Source: SIG307 sp964609025 (lineage in GTDB: Bacteria; Bacillota; Clostridia; Lachnospirales; Lachnospiraceae). From it: 35,624 nt of DNA. Location: positions 1 through 35,624 of the forward strand of contig CAZSQM010000027.1 in NCBI GenBank assembly GCA_964609025.1, read 5' to 3'. The translations under genes were made by a program, and so were the position numbers. How positions within the stretch are numbered: the stretch's first letter is position 1; every line of letters starts with the position of its first letter. Positions 23,043 to 30,048 of the stretch are shown here, piece after piece. The notes beneath the pieces are model-generated. The model saw only the letters and a program-made list of their open reading frames with translations. It did no database searches and had not been told where the DNA came from.

Positions 23043-24230
23043 CTACCGTATCCGGCACCGGAACATTCCCGTGGATTTATGAATAAAAAACGCCCCTTCT
23101 TTCTCAATGATTTCCTCTACCGCCCGAAGAAACTCCGGCTTCCTGTCCTTCAAAAGCTCCGCCGCGTTTCCCGGATAGGAGCAGACATACTCATAGACCG
23201 GTTCCGGCACATCCACTAAAATATCGGAATCACATTCGATACACTCTATCTCGGAAAATACCCGGGCAAGCTGTTCTCTCCCGTTTTCCAGACGAAACCC
23301 GCAGGAAACACGCTGAAACGGCATCTCAATCCTCGGATCAAACCGCTCCACAAACTCGTGAAGCTCCTGCATATGGGTATCCCCTACCGTCGTGGCACAG
23401 AACATCCCGCCCTCTTTCAGAAGGTGTTTGACCTTTTGGAACAAATCCTGCCGTTTTTCCACATGATAGAGCATATGGTTTGCCGTAATCCGGTCATAGG
23501 TTCCGAGCACGGACAAACAGTTGGCGTCCGCTACCTGATAGCGGACTTTTATCTTCTTCTCGTCTAAAACCGCTTTCTTTGCTTCCAGCCCTTCTTTTGC
23601 CTTTTCCAACATTCCCTCCGAATAGTCCGTTAAAAGGAAGGTAAGGTTTTCCGGAAGGCGCTCGACAACCGAAATCAGGTTTGCCGCATTCCCGCAGCCG
23701 ATACACAAAATATCCATTCCTTCGGCCAACTCCAGCCCTTCCAAAATCCATTCGGAAAAGGGCTGCTTCCTCGTGCTGTAATTATGTAAATTGATTCTCT
23801 TTTGAAGATTTTCGTCACTCCGGTACTGCCTGATAATCATATCCGAGGTTTCCAAAATGCGAATTGCCTCCACAAGATTTTCCCAGATAAGTCCCTCCTT
23901 CGCATTCTGCACCTTCTCTACCGCGTCAATGACACGGTCAAGATGCCGCTTTTTTTCATTGAGAAGCTTTTTCTGCTCTTTCAAGGACTCCTCTAAGCTC
24001 TGGGAACTGCCGCTGACAATCTCCCGAATCTGCTCCAACGACATTCCGAGATACCGTAACATTAAAATTCGTTGCAAGGTAACAAAGGAGGTGTCATCGT
24101 AATAGCGGTAGCCTGCCTCGGAATACCCTACCGGCTTCAGCAACCCCTTTTCATCGTAAAATCGTATCGTTTTTGACGATACGCCGGAGATTTTTGCAAT
24201 CTCCCCCGCCGTATAATGCTTTTCTTCCAT
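23043..24230 (-). CDS. MerR-family regulator fused to a SAM-dependent methyltransferase
   Basis: A 395-aa fusion. Residues 6-73 form a MerR winged HTH (YTAGEIAKISGVSSKTIRFY, then GYRYYD), followed by a coiled-coil dimerisation helix (about 78-130). Residues 150-395 hold a class I methyltransferase: motif I ILCIGCGNAAN (174-184), the acidic ribose-binding position in LTDYSEGML (Asp202) and ITANHMLYHVEK (motif IV region). The regulator may sense a small molecule that the enzyme half binds or methylates, or the enzyme may need only the MerR part for autoregulation. Its promoter has the 19-bp spacer typical of MerR targets. I know of MerR-enzyme fusions, but not the substrate of this one. Confidence 0.9.
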   Translation of the reverse strand: MEEKHYTAGEIAKISGVSSKTIRFYDEKGLLKPVGYSEAGYRYYDDTSFVTLQRILMLRYLGMSLEQIREIVSGSSQSLEESLKEQKKLLNEKKRHLDRVIDAVEKVQNAKEGLIWENLVEAIRILETSDMIIRQYRSDENLQKRINLHNYSTRKQPFSEWILEGLELAEGMDILCIGCGNAANLISVVERLPENLTFLLTDYSEGMLEKAKEGLEAKKAVLDEKKIKVRYQVADANCLSVLGTYDRITANHMLYHVEKRQDLFQKVKHLLKEGGMFCATTVGDTHMQELHEFVERFDPRIEMPFQRVSCGFRLENGREQLARVFSEIECIECDSDILVDVPEPVYEYVCSYPGNAAELLKDRKPEFLRAVEEIIEKEGAFFIHKSTGMFRCRIR

Positions 24231-24293
24231 AAATCAACCTCTCCGTTTCACATAATTTGTTTTCACGGACGTCCAGACCATCCCTGTAACTTC

Positions 24294-24324
24294 ATTATAA
24301 AGGTTCCCGTAAGGGGAAGGTCAA
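24294..24324 (-). promoter_or_regulatory. MerR-type promoter with 19-bp spacer and dyad operator
   Basis: TTGACC (complement of 24319-24324), a 19-bp spacer, TATAAT (complement of 24294-24299). The spacer holds the perfect dyad TTCCC-N5-GGGAA (24304-24318). Overlong spacers with a centred dyad are the hallmark of promoters switched by MerR regulators, so the fusion gene should control itself. Confidence 0.85.
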
Positions 24325-24377
24325 GTGTTTTTTTGTTTCGCATTCATTCAGCAACAAGGGCAATCGTTTCCTTCTCT

Positions 24378-24992
24378 TTAGCGTAAATTTTCCCAGTCAA
24401 TCCGTTCGTTTTTATAAAAAAATTCTCTGTCTCTCTCTCCGATTTCACGCAAAACACGACACGGATTTCCTACCGCTACTACATTTGCAGGAATGTCCCG
24501 CGTTACAACGCTGCCGGCGCCGATAACCGTATTGTCCCCAATCGTAACCCCAGGCATAATCATGGCTCCGCTGCCAACCCAGACATTCTTTCCGATATGG
24601 ACCGGCTTGACATACTGCATTCGATCCTTTCGAAGCTCCGGGTTTATGGTATGATTTGTGGTCGTTATCACAACATTCGGGGCAAACATCGTATCGTCAC
24701 CTACAATGATTGCCGCATCATCCACACAAGTCAGGTTAAAATTTGCATAGACATGATTTCCGAAATGCAGATTCTTTCCTCCCCAGTTGGCACGAAGCGG
24801 CGGCTCAATGTAACAGCCTTCTCCAACACTTCCTAACATTTCCTTTAAAAGCTTCTTTCTTTTTTCTCCCTCAGACGGACGGGTCATATTGTAATCATAC
24901 AGCTTTTCCAATCGCATCTGCTGTTCTGCCTGCAATTGTTCATCCCACGGATCATAAACAAGCCCCGCTTCCATTCGTTCCCGCTGTGTCAT
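24378..24992 (-). CDS. Sugar O-acetyltransferase (maltose/galactoside acetyltransferase type)
   Basis: A 204-aa left-handed beta-helix enzyme that moves acetyl from acetyl-CoA to a sugar hydroxyl. The N-terminal helical cap (MTQRERMEAGLVYDPWDEQL) is typical of Maa/LacA. The catalytic His region TTTNHTINP and hexapeptide turns such as VWVGSGAMIMPGVTIGDNTV and VIGAGSVVTRDIP are clear. Length matches the family. AAAGGAGAATCTT precedes the ATG. It is transcribed toward the MerR promoter and looks like a single gene. Confidence 0.93.
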   Translation of the reverse strand: MTQRERMEAGLVYDPWDEQLQAEQQMRLEKLYDYNMTRPSEGEKRKKLLKEMLGSVGEGCYIEPPLRANWGGKNLHFGNHVYANFNLTCVDDAAIIVGDDTMFAPNVVITTTNHTINPELRKDRMQYVKPVHIGKNVWVGSGAMIMPGVTIGDNTVIGAGSVVTRDIPANVVAVGNPCRVLREIGERDREFFYKNERIDWENLR

Positions 24993-25045
24993 AAGATTCT
25001 CCTTTCCTTCCTTAAAGGCTTTGAATATGCATCGTCTTCCTGTGC

Positions 25046-25204
25046 CTACGAGTGCAATACGGCAAGCAGCACCTGTAATTCCGATTCCAATGCTTTTAAC
25101 GCATTCCGTGCCTCATCCTTATAGTTATTGGACAAATTTTGCTCCATATCACAGATAATACGTTCCAGACGCATCACCTTACCGCCCCCCGAAAAAAAGC
25201 CCAT
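25046..25204 (-). CDS. Small 52-aa protein of unknown function
   Basis: A short frame that starts with ATG at 25204 after a strong GAGGAGGTAACG and ends with TAG at 25046-25048. The product begins MGFFSGGGKVMRLERIICDM and continues as a charged, helix-forming sequence (NYKDEARNALKALESELQ). No membrane segment. I do not recognise the family. The ribosome binding site, codon pattern and amphipathic helix argue that it is real. It lies just outside the left border of the integrated element. Confidence 0.65.
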   Translation of the reverse strand: MGFFSGGGKVMRLERIICDMEQNLSNNYKDEARNALKALESELQVLLAVLHS

Positions 25205-25340
25205 CGTTACCTCCTCTTCGTATAATGATTACAGTTGCTTCTATGATAAACCCAGTATATCATGAACTCCTACGGTCAGGCAAGCGGGAAGCGGGATAAA
25301 ACAGCAGAATTAATTTTGCAAATTCCCAGTGACAAGCAAG

Positions 25341-25373
25341 CTTGCCGGAACCTACGGTACGACCACCCTCACG
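25341..25373. other. Left attachment site (duplicated tuf 3' segment)
   Basis: Bases 25345-25373 are identical, in the same orientation, to 34484-34512 inside tuf; with one mismatch the match extends to 33 bp (25341-25373). The segment would encode REGGRTVGSG, from the end of EF-Tu, but no tuf frame surrounds it. On its outer side the sequence is not tuf; it is a stretch sharing 14 bases with the 80-bp repeats at 2121-2280. Confidence 0.85.
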
Positions 25374-25404
25374 CTACATGAACAGCGTTTTACGACGTAT
25401 TTTC

Positions 25405-25456
25405 TATGCCTTGTATCGCTGAAATGCACTATTTTACGTTTACAATACAAGGCATA
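25405..25456. repeat. Perfect 12-bp inverted repeat near the left end of the element
   Basis: TATGCCTTGTAT (25405-25416) and ATACAAGGCATA (25445-25456) are perfect inverted copies 28 bp apart, about 30 bp inside the left attachment site. It may be a binding site for recombination proteins. There is no U-run, so it is not a terminator. Confidence 0.7.
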
Positions 25457-25475
25457 TTTTCATTATCGCCGATTC

Positions 25476-25494
25476 TTGGCACCGATTTGGCACC
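25476..25494. other. Candidate integrase arm sites, left end
   Basis: TTGGCACC occurs twice in direct orientation (25476-25483, 25487-25494). The same word lies near the right end at 34341-34348, with an inverted TGGCAC at 34355-34360. Matching short words inside both ends suggest arm-type sites of the tyrosine recombinase. Apart from this, the terminator and the inverted repeat, 25205-25606 holds no gene I can support. Confidence 0.5.
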
Positions 25495-25554
25495 TCATCT
25501 ATTTTTGCCAATTAAAATTATACACTAACTCTTTCCCACAGGGTCAGTAGAAAT

Positions 25555-25584
25555 AAGGCTTCTGAGCAAACACTCAGAAGCCTT
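25555..25584 (-). terminator. Terminator of the metalloprotease/membrane protein unit
   Basis: AAGGCTTCTGAG and CTCAGAAGCCTT pair perfectly (12 bp) around a 6-base loop, about 22 bp after the stop of the small membrane protein, followed by TATTTCT on the minus strand. Confidence 0.85.
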
Positions 25585-25606
25585 ATATTTATTTACAGCA
25601 AAGAAC

Positions 25607-25948
25607 TTATCCCCCCAACACTATCCCAAACAGATAGAAATATGAAAAGTGGTTTAAATAATAAAAAATCTGCAAAACAAAACTAAAAATCAAAATACCG
25701 ATCACTATCATTGCTTGTTTTTTACCAGTCTCTGGCGACTTTTTCTTCCGAACATATACAATCCCCAAAATCGATAAAATCAGCGAAATTGTGATAGAGA
25801 AACTGCATGGTCCATAATGATACCGATTACTTCCCTCTACGAAATCACTGTAAGGAAACCATAGCAATATTGAGTCTAAAGTCAAACTATAAAGGAAAAA
25901 CAGAAACCAGTAAATCGGAATCGTCAGCCACACTTTTCTTTTTTTCAT
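25607..25948 (-). CDS. Small three-helix membrane protein, unknown, paired with the secreted protease
   Basis: A 113-aa protein with three hydrophobic segments (about 8-31, 49-66, 78-111) and a short Lys-rich loop (KKKSPETGKKQ). It starts 6 bp after the stop of the protease gene and shares its promoter, riboswitch and terminator. I do not recognise a family. Possible roles are anchoring, export help or self-protection against the protease; none is shown by the sequence. Confidence 0.7.
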   Translation of the reverse strand: MKKRKVWLTIPIYWFLFFLYSLTLDSILLWFPYSDFVEGSNRYHYGPCSFSITISLILSILGIVYVRKKKSPETGKKQAMIVIGILIFSFVLQIFYYLNHFSYFYLFGIVLGG

Positions 25949-25954
25949 TCCTCT

Positions 25955-28900
25955 TTATACCTCCTTAAATGAATGCGACTCCTCATCCCATCTATATACC
26001 ACTCCTGGTTTATCTTCATTTTCAAATGTCACTGGAGATTTTATTGCTTTTGACATCTTCTGCTTTTTGCCGTGTGGAACATAGTACTGCCATTTGTTCT
26101 CCGAAAATGCCAAAAGAAGCATTTCCACATCATTTTCCGTTGCACGTCCATTACTCTTCATAATAACTCCTGCGGCTGGAAGTGCAAAATAGGATGAAGA
26201 ATATACAATTTCTGAATTTGCTTTGATGGTATAGCCATGATTAACTGAAGCAGATGGATAAAGATCCTTTAATCCCATGCCATGCCCCATCTCATGCGCT
26301 GCCGTTCCCGCAAACTGTGCTATATGATATAAACTACTTGTATAATCCGAGCATGATAAGCCATCTCCTCCAAAATGTAACCACTTATCGCAATAACTAG
26401 TATACAGATTAATAATTCTGTTACAGCTCGTATTCCAATCAACACCAGACATATGGCTAACACCACACTCTTCACTATTTAGTATTATATGTATCTCATT
26501 TTTGCCCCTCTCAGCTTGAACTTCGATAATTTCTACTGAAAAGTTAACTTGTAATCCCTCACAAAAATCATATTTATTTCCTATATATGTACCACTCCAT
26601 CTACTTTTGATTCCGTCAATAGCCAGTTCTTTCAGCGTAGGATCATCCCCAATCCTTGAAGTGATGTTACTAATCTCATTAACTACATTTGTATCGGTTA
26701 CGGATGTCTTTAATACAGAATTTGCTTTAACATCAGTATCGCCTTTAAATACAACCTTTAAATGAACGACTACATCATTTCCGTCTACCGTAATATACGA
26801 AGGATATGAAGGATTATTTATTCTGGTATCTGATAATTCTGGATAAATAGTTTCAATGGTATCTGTGTGAAATGGCTTCATACACTCATAGCGTTCATCT
26901 ATTACCTTTTGTGTTCTTTCTATATTGTCTAAAATTCCATCTCCATCAGAATCTTTCATAGTAGGATCCGATAACACAGGAAGAACAAACACTTCATTAA
27001 GTATATCATCAATGGACTTACCATTCCTATCATACAAATTTTTATATTGTATTTTCCACTTCAAAAATTCCAAATAATGATATTTTTTCAGGTATTCGTA
27101 GTACGTCGGAAGAATCGCCCCACCGCCAGGATTTACTGTAATCCGATCAGTTCTGATTTCAGACCAATCACTAAGCGAATCCCCATCTGTATCAACATTA
27201 CTGTGTGAATTAAGTTGTCCTTTCAAAACAATCTTCTTAAGTCCCATAGAAGATACCATATTATATGTCGTCGGTTCTTTTATGACTGCGTCACCAAACA
27301 TAAACGCTATAATTTCATCCGAAAAATCCAAATAACTGTAAAGTAACAATCCATTTGTTTTCTTTGACAACCTATCATACCAAGACCCTGACTGAGTATA
27401 AGGACAATTAATAATACATCTCACTCCCTTATCCGCAACCGCTTGGCTTAATTCTTCACTATTTGATGGCAAATATGTATCTCCAAAAAAAACTATTGCG
27501 CGATATGAATCCTCTCTAAACTGGATGTCATTAATCAATGTTCCTAGCTGTTTTCCAAAATTTTGTACTTGAGGCGGTGTGTTTTTTACCGATTCAATCA
27601 TATACTCTAATCCAGCCTCATAGGTCGTATAATCTGAGCCATATTTTGACTCAACCAAGTTACCGTTTTGATCCAAAATATATATACGCGGCAATCTACA
27701 ATTTTGAAATACAGTTTTTCCTATAATTAATATATTCTGTTTTATACTCTCAAATTCTGTATCCGAAATATCATATATATTGTTATTAATACAAAAAACT
27801 AATTCTACCGGAGTAACCCCAGGCTCTATTGTTTCAGGAATGCTACTAACACTATCGTCGGCACCCGATCTGCTCAATGAAAACATTGCTCTGTCTCGGG
27901 TAATATCATCACCCACAATAACATCTTCTTCTGCTTCTAAACAGCCAGAAGCAGATAAAATTTCTTCTGATTCATTGCCCGATACAATTTTTATTTCATT
28001 ACTATCATCGGATTCCTCCGAATAGCCAAATCGCATTTCTTTTAAACTAAACAACTGAACAGATGTATCATCCTCTTGATTTTCACTGTTTTCATCAACG
28101 ATTTCATAACCAAGACTTGTAAACCATCTTTCCATGTCTACAAGAATAAATGTACCTACTTTAGAAGATACAGCCGTAATAACATTATTATCTTCATCTA
28201 CATCCGTACTCAATGGAACGACAATACTATTTTCTTCATCAAAATAGAAAATACTATACCTCTTTACTCCTCGCAAATCTTCTGAAGAACATTTTTCATA
28301 AATATGCTTATCATCAATCTGAAAACTTACTTTCACAGATTCAATCGTTCCTTCTCCTCCATACATAATTTCAGGCATAACTCCCAAAGAGAAATTCGAT
28401 TCCAACGAATAAGAGTATGCACTATTTCGAACCAATAATTCCGAAAAAACATCTCCACATCCCTCTATCTCAATATCCATAAGATAATCCATATTATTGT
28501 TATTTATTTTTGTCAATTTATCTGACAAAGAATCAATCTTTATAGTATATCTATAATCCTTATCCGGATAACCAAACGTCTGAGGATTCAAAGGATCCAG
28601 CCCTATTTCTAGCTCTACCCCGTCTCCCAAACCATCATTATCCGTATCAAAAAGCTTTGGATTCGTCTTAAAGATTTTTACTTCATCTCCATCTATAAGC
28701 CCATCACCGTCTGTATCAGCCATTAATGGAGCTGTCTCAATCAGCTGTTCTTCTAATAAAGTTAATCCGTCACCATCCGGATCAAGTTCAGCATCAATAA
28801 TTCCATTTGCCCAAGTATACTTGTCAAGTGGATTAGATGAGGCCATCAAAACCTCGAATCCATCTAACAATCCGTCCCCATCCGTGTCCGGATTCTCTGG

Positions 28901-29806
28901 ATCTAACATGTTTTCTTTTTCATATACATCAGGCAATCCATCGGAATCTGTATCTTGCATTTCATCCCATGTAATCCCCCAAAAAGTATCAACTATTTCT
29001 TTATCGTTCTCAGCATCATTATCACCCACATTACATAAGGTGAACAAAAAACAATTATGCGGTTCATCTTCTTTTGCTCCACCATCACCATTAAACCCAA
29101 AGGAAATCGCGTTCCCCGATACAACATTCGCATTGTGTCCTGCGTTCTTAATCACATAATGATTGCCTTCATGGGCTTCGATGACACCGTTCCAGATGCT
29201 TGTAATCTCTCTGTCAAAGTCAAACTCCAGCGTCCAGTCTTCTAATGCATTCTCTGTATGATTCGTCAGGAGCATTCTTGCAGTAAATCCGGTTCCCCAA
29301 TCATTGTCCAGAATATACTCTACAGAATACGCCTCTTCCTGTACCTGCGTGCTTTCTCCCAGAAGCTTGTACTCCTCCGGGAATCCTGCAAAGGTCTCAT
29401 TTACACTGATTCCAAATTCTGCGCATCCGCCCACCGGGATATCCGCATTCCAGTTTGCATTCTTTACCACATACTGACCATTCTCATTGCTAACAACCTC
29501 TGCATTCCAAATTGTAGTCAGCTTGTTATTCAATGCAAAACTCAAATACCAGTTCTCGATTACACTGCTTCCAGTATTCTCAACCCTTATATTAGCGTTA
29601 TAACCGCCATTCCAATACCCTGCAAGAGAAAACGTTACACTAAAGTTTTCTCCTACATATTTGTTTTCGGTAGTCATACCATCCCAACTACTCTGTACAC
29701 CACCTGTTGTCACAGCTGCTTCTGCAGAAGCAGCCGTCCCAGTTGTGCACACACACATTGCCAGCGTCAATATAAACGCCACTACTCTTTTTAGTACCTT
29801 TTTCAC
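25955..29806 (-). CDS. Secreted multidomain metalloprotease: CBM2-like x2, TSP3 repeats, vWA-like region, metzincin
   Basis: A 1283-aa exported protein. A signal peptide (KRVVAFILTLAMCVC, then ASAEA) leads to two CBM2-like modules (about 42-147 and 160-242). Calcium-binding thrombospondin type 3 repeats (DTDGDGLLDG, DTDNDGLGDG) fill 284-407, with more near 890 and 970. A vWA-like region (about 680-845) lacks a clear MIDAS: the place reads FCINNN. The C-terminus has the zinc site HEMGHGMGLKD from residue 1171 and a Met-turn-like GVIMKSNGRATENDVEM, as in metzincins. No sortase motif or C-terminal membrane anchor is seen. I chose the GTG at 29806 (GAGGAG before it); the longer TTG at 29860 lies inside the terminator hairpin. 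Likely regulated by c-di-GMP. Confidence 0.88.
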   Translation of the reverse strand: MKKVLKRVVAFILTLAMCVCTTGTAASAEAAVTTGGVQSSWDGMTTENKYVGENFSVTFSLAGYWNGGYNANIRVENTGSSVIENWYLSFALNNKLTTIWNAEVVSNENGQYVVKNANWNADIPVGGCAEFGISVNETFAGFPEEYKLLGESTQVQEEAYSVEYILDNDWGTGFTARMLLTNHTENALEDWTLEFDFDREITSIWNGVIEAHEGNHYVIKNAGHNANVVSGNAISFGFNGDGGAKEDEPHNCFLFTLCNVGDNDAENDKEIVDTFWGITWDEMQDTDSDGLPDVYEKENMLDPENPDTDGDGLLDGFEVLMASSNPLDKYTWANGIIDAELDPDGDGLTLLEEQLIETAPLMADTDGDGLIDGDEVKIFKTNPKLFDTDNDGLGDGVELEIGLDPLNPQTFGYPDKDYRYTIKIDSLSDKLTKINNNNMDYLMDIEIEGCGDVFSELLVRNSAYSYSLESNFSLGVMPEIMYGGEGTIESVKVSFQIDDKHIYEKCSSEDLRGVKRYSIFYFDEENSIVVPLSTDVDEDNNVITAVSSKVGTFILVDMERWFTSLGYEIVDENSENQEDDTSVQLFSLKEMRFGYSEESDDSNEIKIVSGNESEEILSASGCLEAEEDVIVGDDITRDRAMFSLSRSGADDSVSSIPETIEPGVTPVELVFCINNNIYDISDTEFESIKQNILIIGKTVFQNCRLPRIYILDQNGNLVESKYGSDYTTYEAGLEYMIESVKNTPPQVQNFGKQLGTLINDIQFREDSYRAIVFFGDTYLPSNSEELSQAVADKGVRCIINCPYTQSGSWYDRLSKKTNGLLLYSYLDFSDEIIAFMFGDAVIKEPTTYNMVSSMGLKKIVLKGQLNSHSNVDTDGDSLSDWSEIRTDRITVNPGGGAILPTYYEYLKKYHYLEFLKWKIQYKNLYDRNGKSIDDILNEVFVLPVLSDPTMKDSDGDGILDNIERTQKVIDERYECMKPFHTDTIETIYPELSDTRINNPSYPSYITVDGNDVVVHLKVVFKGDTDVKANSVLKTSVTDTNVVNEISNITSRIGDDPTLKELAIDGIKSRWSGTYIGNKYDFCEGLQVNFSVEIIEVQAERGKNEIHIILNSEECGVSHMSGVDWNTSCNRIINLYTSYCDKWLHFGGDGLSCSDYTSSLYHIAQFAGTAAHEMGHGMGLKDLYPSASVNHGYTIKANSEIVYSSSYFALPAAGVIMKSNGRATENDVEMLLLAFSENKWQYYVPHGKKQKMSKAIKSPVTFENEDKPGVVYRWDEESHSFKEV

Positions 29807-29845
29807 TGCTTTTCTCCTCGCTACTTTATTTGTATTAACGGCAAA

Positions 29846-29878
29846 TAAAAAAGGTTGCAATGAATTATCATTGCAACC
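29846..29878 (-). terminator. Terminator of the c-di-GMP riboswitch expression platform
   Basis: GGTTGCAATG and CATTGCAACC pair perfectly (10 bp) around AATTAT, followed by six T on the minus strand. Its 5' arm GGTTGC is also the 3' end of the aptamer, so ligand binding can compete with terminator formation. Confidence 0.9.
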
Positions 29879-29956
29879 GAACCATCCTATAATAGATTCC
29901 TCTATTACTTAGACTTCATGTTTTGCGCCCTAAAGTTTCCTGAAGTTTGCCGTTAT
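29868..29956 (-). promoter_or_regulatory. c-di-GMP-I (GEMM-I) riboswitch aptamer
   Basis: Read on the minus strand, the leader contains the conserved blocks of the class I c-di-GMP aptamer in order: CGGCAAAC (complement of 29945-29952), a hairpin capped by GAAA, GGGCGCAAAAC, GTCTAAG (the tetraloop receptor strand), a second hairpin (TAATAGA-GGAA-TCTATTA), TAGGATGG and GGTTGC. The first hairpin has a two-base mismatch and the closing stem is short, so it is not a perfect copy. It lies directly between a consensus promoter and a terminator. Because the aptamer's last strand overlaps the terminator, bound c-di-GMP would favour read-through, an ON switch; this is inferred. Confidence 0.85.
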
Positions 29957-29970
29957 TAAATACGTGTTGT

Positions 29971-29999
29971 ATTCTATCATATCATTTCGCTTTAGTCAA
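29971..29999 (-). promoter_or_regulatory. Sigma-A promoter of the riboswitch-protease unit
   Basis: TTGACT (complement of 29994-29999), exactly 17 bp, TAGAAT (complement of 29971-29976). Transcription should start just before the riboswitch. Confidence 0.88.
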
Positions 30000-30000
30000 C

Positions 30001-30048
30001 TATTTCTTTACAAAACCGCATCATTATTTCTTTACAAAACCGCATCAT
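30001..30048. repeat. Exact 24-bp tandem duplication over the relaxase stop codon
   Basis: Bases 30001-30024 and 30025-30048 are identical. The relaxase stop (30032-30034) lies in the second copy. The -35 of the protease promoter begins two bases beyond the other end. Confidence 0.9.

Noticed and set aside
25345..25373. A remnant of a second tuf gene
   Set aside because: Only 29-33 bp match; an old gene copy would show longer similarity on at least one side. An attachment core explains the exact limits and the int/xis genes next to tuf.
27258..27760. Functional vWA domain with metal site in the secreted protein
   Set aside because: The expected DxSxS motif is replaced by a CINNN stretch; I describe the region only as vWA-like.
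29858..29860. TTG as start of the secreted metalloprotease
   Set aside because: It lies in the terminator hairpin and has no ribosome binding site; the GTG at 29806 has GAGGAG at proper spacing and is followed directly by the signal peptide.
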